Assembly: GCA_019247975.1 (NCBI GenBank)
Contig: JAFBAD010000260.1
Span: forward strand, 1-24,188
DNA length: 24,188 nt
Reading direction: 5' to 3'
Origin: Acidimicrobiia bacterium
Lineage (GTDB): Bacteria; Actinomycetota; Acidimicrobiia; Acidimicrobiales; Iamiaceae
This document shows positions 14,529 through 22,151 of this stretch, piece by piece. A program made the position numbers and the translations under genes. A model generated the notes under the pieces. It was given only the letters and a program-made list of their open reading frames with translations, was not told where the DNA came from and made no database searches. The first letter of the stretch is position 1. Each line of letters begins with the position of its first letter.

Positions 14529-15023
14529 CTACGCGGCGAGCTGGAGATCGCCTGCGTCGCGCACTTGACCTTCTGTGCTCACGCTGGACTCGACCTGCGG
14601 CGGCGGGGTCGGAGCCGCTTCGGTCCCGTCGTTGGCGGCGCTCCGGCGAGCACCGCCCGTGACCGTGCGCACCACGAACCAGACGGACTTGCCCGGCGCG
14701 CCGTCGACGATGCCCCACTGGTCTGCGAGGCGCTCGACGATCTGGAGGCCGCGACCGGTCGTCTTCTCGCGCGCCGGTGCTCGCACGGCCGGGTCGCCCG
14801 GGCCGGCGTCGCTGACGGTGACGCGCAGGTCGTGCGCCGACGTCTCGATCTCGAGGGTGAACTCGGTGCGGGCGTGCAGGATCGCGTTCGTGGTGAGCTC
14901 CGAGACCATGAGCACGACGGCGTCGACGAGGGTCGGGTCGACGTCGGTCAGCGCCGCATGGACCGCGCTGCGGGCGGCCTTCACCGAGCCCGGCTGCGCA
15001 GGGAACGACCGCTGGGTCTTCAC
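14529..15023 (-). CDS. RsbW/SpoIIAB-like ATP-binding anti-sigma kinase
   Basis: 164 residues from the GTG at 15021-15023, which overlaps the STAS stop as GTGA. It is a single HATPase_c domain: N box DAVVLMVSELTTNAILHA (residues about 34-51), G1 box VSDAGPGDPAV, and G2 box GRGLQIVERLADQWG. The final ~40 residues are a Pro/Ala/Glu-rich tail. In known systems (Bacillus RsbW, SpoIIAB) this kinase binds a sigma factor or other target and phosphorylates the STAS protein on Ser/Thr. The frame extends further upstream but only as a shadow of the STAS gene. No sigma factor gene is in the window, so the target is elsewhere or is not a sigma factor. Confidence 0.92.
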   Translation of the reverse strand: MKTQRSFPAQPGSVKAARSAVHAALTDVDPTLVDAVVLMVSELTTNAILHARTEFTLEIETSAHDLRVTVSDAGPGDPAVRAPAREKTTGRGLQIVERLADQWGIVDGAPGKSVWFVVRTVTGGARRSAANDGTEAAPTPPPQVESSVSTEGQVRDAGDLQLAA

Positions 15024-15325
15024 TCGCCCTCCCAGAGGAGGTGCTGCAACCCGGTGATCTCGATGACGAGCTTGACCGGTGACGAGGCTCGGCTCACGCG
15101 CACGTGGGCGCCGCGGTTCTCGGCCTCGACCAGGACGGCGAGACCGGAGCTGTCCATGAACTCGACGCCACCGAGGTCGAAGTCGATGAGCGTGCCCGGT
15201 CCGCCGGCGAGCACCTCGTCGACCGCTCGGTGCAGCTGGCTGCTCGAGGTGTAGTCGACCTCGCCGACGGCGCGGATGGTCGTTCCCTCCACCGCGATCG
15301 TGAGCTCCGACGTCTCGTCGGTCAT
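15020..15325 (-). CDS. STAS domain anti-anti-sigma factor
   Basis: 101 residues from the ATG at 15323-15325, which overlaps the phosphatase stop as ATGA; the in-frame GTG three codons earlier is less likely. The STAS fold is clear: TIRAVGEVDYTSSSQLHRAV, then LIDFDLGGVEFMDSSGLAVL with the phosphorylatable serine pair in DSSG, and ends VIEITGLQHLLWEGE. Soluble and of the usual length (RsbV/SpoIIAA). It is expected to bind the downstream RsbW-like kinase when dephosphorylated by the upstream phosphatase. Overlaps on both sides imply coupled translation and fixed stoichiometry. Confidence 0.94.
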   Translation of the reverse strand: MTDETSELTIAVEGTTIRAVGEVDYTSSSQLHRAVDEVLAGGPGTLIDFDLGGVEFMDSSGLAVLVEAENRGAHVRVSRASSPVKLVIEITGLQHLLWEGE

Positions 15326-16890
15326 GCCGTCCACCGGACCGCGAGCATGGCCGCGTCGTCAGGGGTCGTGCCGGCGCCGAGGGCGTCGAAGACCCCGTCG
15401 ACGAGGTCGTCGAGCGGCTTCGACTGATCCGCCGCACGGCGGAGCCGCTCGAGACCGGCGTCGATCGGCTCGCCTCGCCGTTCGTAGAGCCCGTCCGTGA
15501 ACAACATCACCGTCACCCCCTGTTCCACTGGTGTCGTCGCCGCCTGGTGGCCCGGACCGGCGGGCGCACCGATGGGCCGGCCGACGACGACGTTGGCGAA
15601 CTTCGCGCCCGTACCGTTCACGATGACCGGCGGCGGGTGCCCTGCGGTCGCGACCTCGAGCGTGCCCGCGTCACGGTCGAGCACCGCGACGAGGACCGTC
15701 GCGAAGTGCTCGGCGAGATCGATGACCCCGGGCTGGTTGGCCTTGCCCAGGATCGTCTCGGGCGAGTCGCCCTGGGTCGCGTAGGCCCGCACGGAGTGGC
15801 GGACCGCGGCCATCACGCTCGCCGCCGGCAGGCCCCGGCCCGAGACGTCGCCGACCACGAGCAGCGTGCGCCGCCCGAGGTCAACCACCTCGTACCAGTC
15901 GCCCCCCACCTCGGTGCCCGACACGCCCGGCGAGTAGCGGACCGCCACTTGGAGGCCAGGTATCTCGGGGAGCTGCCGCGGCAAGAGGCTCTGCTGGAGC
16001 GCGAGCGACGCGTCGCGCTGCTCGGCGTACAGATCGGTGACCTCGGACGCCAGCCGCTCGGCCTCGCCCCGGCGGCGCTGGATCGCCGCGGTGAGCACCG
16101 CGACGCCTGCGGTCATCAGCAGGCCCGCGCCGAGGACGAGCCACGGGAGCGTCTCGAGCAGCTCCCCGCCGAGATCCTGGGCCGGCGAGATCTTCACCCG
16201 CAGCGTGCTGTCGCCGAGCTTCGTCTCCTCGATGGCGACGTGCCCCCGCAGCGGGAGGTCCGCGGTGCTGGCGAAGAGCAGCGTGTCCTTCTTGTCCGGG
16301 GTGTCGAGCCGCAGCGAGAAGTTGATGTCCGCGAACGCGGCGTTCTGCGAGAAGTCGACCGTGCGGTTCGCCGGCAGCCGCTCCTCGGCGTAGACGATCA
16401 GCCCGCTCGTCCCGCCGGGCTGGCTGTAGCCGTAGCCGACGAGCGGCTGCTTCCGATCGGTCATGTCCTTGACGCTGCCGCCGGCCGCAGCGGGGACCCG
16501 TCGCAGGAACGCATCGATCTGCGACTGCGGTTGGCTGAGGAGCGCGGGCGGCGCGCCCAGCTGCGCGACCGGCCGGCTGCTGCCCGCTCGGAACAGCACC
16601 GCCGACGCGAAGAGCTTGCCGGGACCCACCTGCGTTCCCATGACCTGACGGAAGAGGTCGACGTCGGCCGGTGTCTTCACGAGCGTCGCCGTCGTGGTGA
16701 GCGGCGCCTGGACGCTCGGCAGGAACGCGGTCAGGACGAGCGACACCTGCTTGACCCGCTGATCGAGGAGCCGCTCCTCGTTCTCGTCGTGGGCGACCTT
16801 CGCCGCGAACGTCAGGCCGAGCGTGATGGCGACACCGACGACGACGACGGTGGCAGTCGTCCCCCGCCTCGCCCCCCGTCTCCTTGGCAC
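15322..16890 (-). CDS. membrane-bound SpoIIE-type PP2C serine phosphatase with extracytoplasmic sensor domain
   Basis: 522 residues from the GTG at 16888-16890; the start is uncertain because no good ribosome-binding site is seen. A basic N-terminus (MPRRRGARRG) is followed by TM1 (about 13-31), a ~215-residue extracytoplasmic region that includes LVGYGYSQPGGTSGLIVYAE and looks like a CHASE-type sensor, TM2 (about 248-270), a coiled coil, and a SpoIIE/PP2C domain with LQQSLLPRQLP, GTEVGGDWYEV (D331), VVGDVSGRGLPAA (D348), FTDGLYERR and DDAAMLAV, so the metal-binding aspartates are present. In such systems an external signal switches dephosphorylation of the STAS partner. It is first in the operon, 72 bp from the Kelch gene upstream. 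Confidence 0.93.
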   Translation of the reverse strand: MPRRRGARRGTTATVVVVGVAITLGLTFAAKVAHDENEERLLDQRVKQVSLVLTAFLPSVQAPLTTTATLVKTPADVDLFRQVMGTQVGPGKLFASAVLFRAGSSRPVAQLGAPPALLSQPQSQIDAFLRRVPAAAGGSVKDMTDRKQPLVGYGYSQPGGTSGLIVYAEERLPANRTVDFSQNAAFADINFSLRLDTPDKKDTLLFASTADLPLRGHVAIEETKLGDSTLRVKISPAQDLGGELLETLPWLVLGAGLLMTAGVAVLTAAIQRRRGEAERLASEVTDLYAEQRDASLALQQSLLPRQLPEIPGLQVAVRYSPGVSGTEVGGDWYEVVDLGRRTLLVVGDVSGRGLPAASVMAAVRHSVRAYATQGDSPETILGKANQPGVIDLAEHFATVLVAVLDRDAGTLEVATAGHPPPVIVNGTGAKFANVVVGRPIGAPAGPGHQAATTPVEQGVTVMLFTDGLYERRGEPIDAGLERLRRAADQSKPLDDLVDGVFDALGAGTTPDDAAMLAVRWTA

Positions 16891-16962
16891 CAGCGGACAA
16901 GCGTGCCACAGGCAGTACCTGCCGGTTCGGGGGAAGTCAGTGGCGCCCGAAGCGGCGCCGCG

Positions 16963-18102
16963 TCACTGCGCGGGCCGGCGGAAGATCGCCGCGTCGGCGG
17001 AGCCGTAGCTCTCGCCGCCGGCCGACAGGATCCTGCCGTCGTGCAGCCGAGCGAAGGTCGCGGTCTGGTGCGGATGTGCCGGCGAGGCGGCTCGCGTCCA
17101 GGTGTCGTGGATGGGCGAGTAGAGAAACGCCGAATCCGAACCCATCGCGAACACCCGCGCTCCGGGGAGCTGCAGCGGCGGGCCGAGCACCTCGACGCTG
17201 GACGGGGTGGCGAGCGGCACCGGCCGGGTGACCGCGAAGGTGCCGCGACGTGGGTCGTAGAGCTCGGGGCCGCTCGGGAAGTCGCCGTACTGCTTGCCGG
17301 TGAGGAGCACCTTCCCGCTGGGGAGGAGCAGTCCGCTGCCCGGGGTCACGCCCCACTTCAGCGAGCCGGTGGCCTGCCAGTGACCCGTCTGCGGGAGGTA
17401 CAGCTCGGCTCGCACGTCGGGGTTCCGCGCCGGGGTCTCGCCCCCGGCGACGAGCACGGTGCCGTCGGCGAGGCGGGTGGCCGACGCGTACGCCCGCGGC
17501 GTCTGCATCGGCAGCGCGACCCGGAACGTCCCGCTCGCGGGGTGGTAGATCTCGACGCTCGAGCGGAACGTGCTGCCGTACGCCGCGGTGAGACCGCCGG
17601 CGATCAGCACGTCGCCGTTCTTCAGCAGCGTCGCGGTGTGTCCGCCGCGGGCGCCGGTGAGCTGACCGGTCAGCGTGAAGCGACCGGTCGTCGGGTCGTA
17701 GAGCTCGGCGCTCCGGGTCGCGGTGCCCGCCGGGTCGCCGGTGAAGCCGCCCACGATCAGGACCTTGCCGTTCTGCAGCAGCGTTGCGGTGTGGAGCGTG
17801 CGGGCAACGTGCAGCTTGCCGGTCTTCACCCAGGTGCCGGTGGCCGGCTGGAAGAGCTCGGCCGACGCGAGGGGCGTGGTGGGGCTGGCGTCCGGGTCGG
17901 CGTGCTGGCCGCCGACGGCCAGCACCCGGCCGTTCGGGAGCGTGGTCAGCGTGTGGTTGATCCGGCCCTGGTGGAGGGATCCGACGGTGGTCCATGCGCC
18001 GCTTCCCCCCGCCGCAGCGACCGGTCCCGCCGCCGGCACCGCCAGCCACGCACCCGCCAGTAGGGCGAGCCCGACCGCGATCCGCTGCACCGTGGTCCGC
18101 AT
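16963..18102 (-). CDS. secreted Kelch-repeat beta-propeller protein
   Basis: 379 residues from the ATG at 18100-18102 (GGAGG five bases upstream). A signal peptide (MRTTVQRIAVGLALLAGAWL, probable cleavage after VAAAG) is followed by about six or seven Kelch units with the pattern R-x-x-HTATLLxxGKVLxxGG ... SAELYDPxTGxFxxTGxL. No catalytic module or anchor is visible, so it is probably released or wall-associated. Kelch propellers bind proteins or sugars; the ligand is unknown. It is related to the N-terminal part of the protein at 18837-21056 but has a GC-richer gene. It is 72 bp upstream of, and co-directional with, the phosphatase gene. Confidence 0.88.
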   Translation of the reverse strand: MRTTVQRIAVGLALLAGAWLAVPAAGPVAAAGGSGAWTTVGSLHQGRINHTLTTLPNGRVLAVGGQHADPDASPTTPLASAELFQPATGTWVKTGKLHVARTLHTATLLQNGKVLIVGGFTGDPAGTATRSAELYDPTTGRFTLTGQLTGARGGHTATLLKNGDVLIAGGLTAAYGSTFRSSVEIYHPASGTFRVALPMQTPRAYASATRLADGTVLVAGGETPARNPDVRAELYLPQTGHWQATGSLKWGVTPGSGLLLPSGKVLLTGKQYGDFPSGPELYDPRRGTFAVTRPVPLATPSSVEVLGPPLQLPGARVFAMGSDSAFLYSPIHDTWTRAASPAHPHQTATFARLHDGRILSAGGESYGSADAAIFRRPAQ

Positions 18103-18194
18103 GACAACCTCCGTCGTTCCCCTGCCGTGGTCAGCATGGCGCTGGCACGAGATGACCGCAAGGGCCCGGTCGAGGTCCACGGCTGGGTGTCCCG

Positions 18195-18701
18195 ATGGTG
18201 AGCAGGCAGAGTCTGTGGATGGCGAGACCGTCGATCCGGGTGCGGCGGGCGTGGCCGAGCACGCAATCCGTCGTTGCGCTCGAGGGAGCCGACTTCGCGT
18301 GCGCGTACGAGGTCGACATCTCGCCGGAGGATGGGCGATCGCCGGAGCAGTGGGCCCGGGCGGCCTGGGAGGACTCGCCCAGCGCGCTGCGGTGGTTCAT
18401 GCGCACGGGTTGGCGCTTCGTGCTCGGATTCCGGCTGGGACCACGGGCGTCGCCCGATCACATCCTCGGGTGGCCGATCGTCGACCGTCCGCCGGACGAG
18501 GTCGTGTGCCGCCTCCGCTCCGGTCTCCTCGACGCGCACAACACGTTCCGCCGCCTCGACGGCGTGCTCGTCTGGTCGACCTTCGTGCGCTACGAGAAGC
18601 CGATGGCCAGGCTGGTGTGGATGCCCGCCTCAGTGCTGCACCGCCACATCGTTCGACTCGCCCTCCGACGCGCCGCTGTGCGCCCCATACAGGACAGCTG
18701 A
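18195..18701 (+). CDS. conserved hypothetical protein, possibly DUF2867/SRPBCC-like
   Basis: 168 residues if the ATG at 18195 is used; ATG at 18219 is an alternative, and no clear ribosome-binding site decides. The frame contains AYEVDISPEDGRSPEQWARA, RTGWRFVLGFRLGP, ILGWPIVDRPPDEVVCRLR and FVRYEKPMARLVWMPASVLH. This alternation of amphipathic strands and a C-terminal helix resembles small SRPBCC or DUF2867-type proteins seen in actinobacteria, but the family assignment is by impression only. It is soluble with no signal peptide. It is divergent from the Kelch gene (92 bp) and ends just before the tRNA-Arg promoter. Confidence 0.65.
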   Translation: MVSRQSLWMARPSIRVRRAWPSTQSVVALEGADFACAYEVDISPEDGRSPEQWARAAWEDSPSALRWFMRTGWRFVLGFRLGPRASPDHILGWPIVDRPPDEVVCRLRSGLLDAHNTFRRLDGVLVWSTFVRYEKPMARLVWMPASVLHRHIVRLALRRAAVRPIQDS

Positions 18702-18716
18702 CCTGCGCCTTCGCGT

Positions 18717-18722
18717 TAGGGT
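18717..18722 (+). promoter_or_regulatory. -10 box of the tRNA-Arg gene
   Basis: TAGGGT ends nine bases before the first base of the mature tRNA, which fits a start around 18,729. A clear -35 is not seen; GGACAG at 18692-18697 is 19 bp away and CTGACC at 18698-18703 is 13 bp away. Confidence 0.35.
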
Positions 18723-18731
18723 CCGAACCCC

Positions 18732-18804
18732 GCCCTCGTAGCTCAGGGGATAGAGCGTCGGTTTCCTAAACCGTGCGTCGCAGGTTCGAATCCTGCCGGG
18801 GGCG
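18732..18804 (+). tRNA. tRNA-Arg, anticodon CCT
   Basis: The cloverleaf is complete: acceptor GCCCTCG/CGGGGGC (one G-U pair), TA, D arm GCTC-AGGGGATA-GAGC, anticodon arm with loop TTCCTAA (anticodon CCT; the outermost pair is a T-T mismatch), a 5-nt variable loop, T arm GCAGG-TTCGAAT-CCTGC and discriminator G at 18804. CCA is not encoded. It reads AGG, a rare Arg codon in high-GC genomes. Confidence 0.95.
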
Positions 18805-18836
18805 CTACGAGACGGTCAGGCGGTGCGGGCGACGAG

Positions 18837-21056
18837 CTACTTGGGGGCGGCCGTCGAGACCCGGAAGCCCTGCCCGTCGACCGTCGTCCCACTGCTGATG
18901 ATCCGTCCACCCCAGATCTGCGTGGTGTCGCCAGCCCTGTTGTCGGTCCAGACGGCCACAAAGTCGGTGCCGTTCACACCGAGCGCTGGCTCGGTCTGAG
19001 CAGCGGCAGCGGTGACGACGTTGCGAGCGGCGCCGTCCAACAACGATCCGGACGAGGCGAGACGCCGTGCGCGGATGTCGGGGCCGGAGCTCGACGAGTC
19101 GTCGCGCCACCCCACGAGTGCAGTCGTTCCAAGGGTCGAGACCGTGGGCGAGTTCTGCGAAGCCGGTCCGGTTGCGACGGCGATCGCGGACGGGTTGAGA
19201 ACCGCACCCGAGGACGGTGAGACCCGGCTGGCGTACACATCCAGACTCGTGCCGGAGCGGTAGTCGGACCAGACCACGATGTAGTTCGTACCGTTCCAGG
19301 CCACGGCAGGGCTCGACTGCTCGCCGGCAGCCGTCGTCACGGCCACACCGGACGGATCGAGCACCGCACCCGTAGTCGACACGCGAGTGCTGAAGATGTC
19401 GAGACCTCCGGACCGGCCGTCATCCCAGGTGACCAGCCACCCCGACGGGCTGCCCGCGACCACCGGACGTTGCTGCTTGTTGGGAGCCCTCGAGATGGCG
19501 ACCCCGCTCCGGTTGGCCACGCTGCCCGTGGCCGACACGCGCGTCGCGTAGATGTTCACGTTCGTGTTGCGCAGGTCCTGCCAGACCACGAGGAACTGGC
19601 TGCCACTGGCCGCCACGGCTGGCAGGGATTGTTCGCCCGTCGCGCTCGAGACGGCAACCCCGTTCGGGTTGCTGACCGCCTTGTTCTCGGCGACTCGCGT
19701 CGCGTAGATGTGGGGCGCTCCGGAACGCTGGTCAGTCCAGGCGACGAGGAAGGTCGAGCCATTCCACGCGACCGACGGGTTGGTCTGCGGTCCGGGCGCC
19801 CTGGAGACCGGGAAGCCTCCGGCGTCCAGCACGCGACCGGACCCGTCGATGCGAGTTGCGTAGATGTCAGCGTTCCCGTTCCGGTAGTCCTCCCAGACGA
19901 CGAGCGACTCGTTGCCGCTCCACGCCACGCTCGGCGCGACCTTGTCGTCATGGGTCCTCGTCGCATCGGGATCGAAGGTCTCCGACGAGGCAAGGACCCC
20001 GCCCTGATCCTCGCCTCCGGCCACCAGCACGTCGCCCGAGCTGAGCACGGTCGCCGTGTGACCGTCGCGGGCCGCGATGAGCGAACCGGTGAGCTGCCAT
20101 TCGCCCGTGTCCGGGTTCCATATCTCGGCGGAGTCGAGATCTTGATTGTCTCCGAACCCCCCGGTCACGAGCACCCGACCATCGCTCAACTTGGTCGCTT
20201 CGTGCCAGTATCGAGCCTGGTTCATGTCGCTCGTCGACGAGAACTTGTTCGTCGCCGGGTTGAAGACCTCTGCGTCCGCGACGGGGTCGCCTGAGTCCGC
20301 TTGTCCACCGGCCACGAGCACCCTTCCCGTTGACAAGGCGGTGGCTGTGGCGCCCTGCCTCCGGCCGACGTCCAGCGGACCCACCGTGGTCCACGAGTCG
20401 CTCGATTCGTCGAAGACCTCGGCTTGTCTGAGGTCCTCGCCGCCGCCCGCGACGAGGACCCTCGTGCCGGAGATCGGGGCCGCGACGTCGTGGGTGTGGA
20501 ACGAGTGCGGGTCCGATACACGCGTGAAGGCTCCGGTGCCCGGGTCGTAGACCTCCGCTGTCGTTGTCGAAGCGTCGTCGTCACTGGAACCACCGACCAC
20601 GAGGACCTTGCCGTCGGCCAGCAAGGTGGCGGTGTGCGCTGCACGTGCGTAGCTCATGCTCCCGGTGCGCGACCAAGCGTTGGTGGTCGCGTCGTAGATC
20701 TCTGCAGTGCGCAGCGTCGCAAAGCCGGTGGTGTCACCCCCGACGACGAGCACGCGACCATCTTCCAGCAGCGTCGCCGTGTGCTCGCCTCGCGAGTCCT
20801 TCATCGAGGCGGCGGCGGACCACAACTTCGTCGCTGGCGTGTACAGCTCGGCTGACTTCGTCGCCGAGGATCCGTAACCACCGGTGACGAGGATCTGCCC
20901 GTTGTTCAAGCGCGTCGCCGTCTGGAACGCTCGCGCCGTTCCCATCGGCGTTGTGTGGTTGAAGGCGCCCGCCACAGTCGCAGCGTCCGAGGGTGCTGAC
21001 GCGACCCAAGCCCCGGTCAGCATCGCCATTGCGGCCGCCATCACGCGTGCCTTCAC
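18837..21056 (-). CDS. secreted protein: Kelch propeller plus seven WNGT/DIYATRV repeats
   Basis: 739 residues from the GTG at 21054-21056 (GGGGAG four bases upstream). A signal peptide (MKARVMAAAMAMLTGAWVAS, cleavage near APSDAA) is followed by a Kelch region (about 28-372) with the pattern HTATLLxxGRVLVVGG ... AEVYDPGTGxF. The remainder is seven repeats of ~52 residues, each near PxVAWNGTxFLVVWxDxRSG followed by DIYATRVxxxGxVLDPxGVAV. Seven units suggest a second, complete beta-propeller. It ends GFRVSTAAPK with no anchor. The same repeat occurs in the two genes upstream. GC content is lower than in genes left of the tRNA. Function unknown; binding or surface display is inferred from the fold only. 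Confidence 0.87.
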   Translation of the reverse strand: MKARVMAAAMAMLTGAWVASAPSDAATVAGAFNHTTPMGTARAFQTATRLNNGQILVTGGYGSSATKSAELYTPATKLWSAAASMKDSRGEHTATLLEDGRVLVVGGDTTGFATLRTAEIYDATTNAWSRTGSMSYARAAHTATLLADGKVLVVGGSSDDDASTTTAEVYDPGTGAFTRVSDPHSFHTHDVAAPISGTRVLVAGGGEDLRQAEVFDESSDSWTTVGPLDVGRRQGATATALSTGRVLVAGGQADSGDPVADAEVFNPATNKFSSTSDMNQARYWHEATKLSDGRVLVTGGFGDNQDLDSAEIWNPDTGEWQLTGSLIAARDGHTATVLSSGDVLVAGGEDQGGVLASSETFDPDATRTHDDKVAPSVAWSGNESLVVWEDYRNGNADIYATRIDGSGRVLDAGGFPVSRAPGPQTNPSVAWNGSTFLVAWTDQRSGAPHIYATRVAENKAVSNPNGVAVSSATGEQSLPAVAASGSQFLVVWQDLRNTNVNIYATRVSATGSVANRSGVAISRAPNKQQRPVVAGSPSGWLVTWDDGRSGGLDIFSTRVSTTGAVLDPSGVAVTTAAGEQSSPAVAWNGTNYIVVWSDYRSGTSLDVYASRVSPSSGAVLNPSAIAVATGPASQNSPTVSTLGTTALVGWRDDSSSSGPDIRARRLASSGSLLDGAARNVVTAAAAQTEPALGVNGTDFVAVWTDNRAGDTTQIWGGRIISSGTTVDGQGFRVSTAAPK
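18840..19945 (-). repeat. seven tandem ~156-bp coding repeats
   Basis: These encode the C-terminal repeats of the protein at 18837-21056. Conserved marks per unit are P-x-VA at the start, W-x-D-x-R in the middle and D/N-IYATRV towards the end. Units 6 and 7 are the most diverged. Related units occur at 21,100-21,285 and throughout 22,152-24,188. Confidence 0.8.
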
Positions 21057-21099
21057 TGTGCTCCCCTTCCATCCGCCGATCGGCAGACCCTAGGCCTGG

Positions 21100-22023
21100 T
21101 CACATGGGGGCGATGCGGAAGCCGTTGGTGTCGACCACGGCGGCCGAACTGGAGAGCCGAGCCGCGTAGATCTCCGGTCCCTTCGAACGTCGGCCGTCCG
21201 ACCACGCGGCGATGTAGCCGTCACCCAGCAGCCCGACGGCAGGCGCTCGCTGTGGACCCACGGCCGACTCGCCACGAGCTCGCCAAGGACTGCGGTTCCG
21301 TGGTTGTCGTCGGCGAAGGGGTCGACCGGAGCGCCGTTGGGGATGAGATGGCCCTGTGCGGCGTCGAGATCCTCGTGCGTGTCGTGCCACGAGTACTCGA
21401 TGTCGAGCACCGTCACGTCCGAGCCCCAGCCACCCGGCGTGTGCACCGCGCCCGCTGCGTCGATCCCTGGGGACGCGGGCCCGCGATAGACCTGGCTGTA
21501 GAGCGGCGCAGAAGGCGGTGGCGCAGCCACCGGTGCCGGGTAGGCGATCTCCGCTATCGCCAGGTTGTTGAGCGCCTGGGCCACGGCCGCAGACGACCGT
21601 CCCGGGGGCAGATCCAGCCGGTAGTAGCGGCTCAGGTCCGCCTGTTCACGTCCGGCGCGGGTCTCGGCGGCCGCCCTACCTCTCGAAGCGACTCGGGGCG
21701 CTCGTGGAGCAGCGGGCGCACCCGAGCGCCGGGGACCTCGTCCATCACCTCGTGGAGTCGCGCGACGTCGGCGCGGTCCGACACGAACCGACCCGACCGA
21801 ACCCGCACGGCCGAACCCTCTGCGAACTTCACCTGCACGGCGGAGCGGCTGCTCTTGCGTGAAACGGGACCCGGGTCGGCTTCACCGCCGTCTGCCTGCT
21901 CACCAGCAACGATCGAGGTCGCCTGGCGTTCGCCGACGCGACGGGTGCGACCACTGCAGCGAGCACGAACGTTGGTGCGAGCACGCACAGCGCTACGAGC
22001 GCCAACCGCCGAGAACTGCACAC
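21100..22023 (-). pseudogene. decayed secreted subtilisin-like (S8) protease with one C-terminal repeat
   Basis: Pieces of one gene lie in successive frames. The GTG at 22021-22023, seven bases after GGGGGAGGG, starts a signal peptide (VCSSRRLALVALCVLAPTFV ... ASANA). The prodomain-like stretch VQVKFAEGSAVRVRSGRFVS continues in a second frame (shift between about 21,930 and 21,845). Near 21,675 the frame shifts again into SRYYRLDLPPGRSSAAVAQA and the start of the S8 catalytic domain, with VLDIEYSWHDTHEDL (catalytic Asp) and DDNHGTAVLGE (catalytic His). At about 21,265-21,285 the protease breaks off, without its Ser region, and joins in another frame a single repeat with GDGYIAAWSDGRR and PEIYAARL, ending at the stop at 21100-21102. 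At least two frameshifts and one internal deletion make it non-functional. Confidence 0.75.
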
Positions 22024-22151
22024 CGCTGAGCCCTCCCCCGAACTGACCGGCCTGTCTGCCAGCCCGATTGCGATGATGGCACCTGCTGCCGACCTCGTGG
22101 TCCGGCATCCGATCTCGGGTTGGAACACCCGCTTCCTCCGGACGACAAAGG

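Noticed and set aside
15547..18063. 838-codon plus-strand frame opposite the SpoIIE phosphatase and Kelch genes
   Set aside because: Low-complexity Arg/Gly/Val composition, antisense to two well-supported genes.
18780..18836. Attachment site at the tRNA-Arg 3' end
   Set aside because: No second copy of the tRNA end and no integrase were found by eye in the window.
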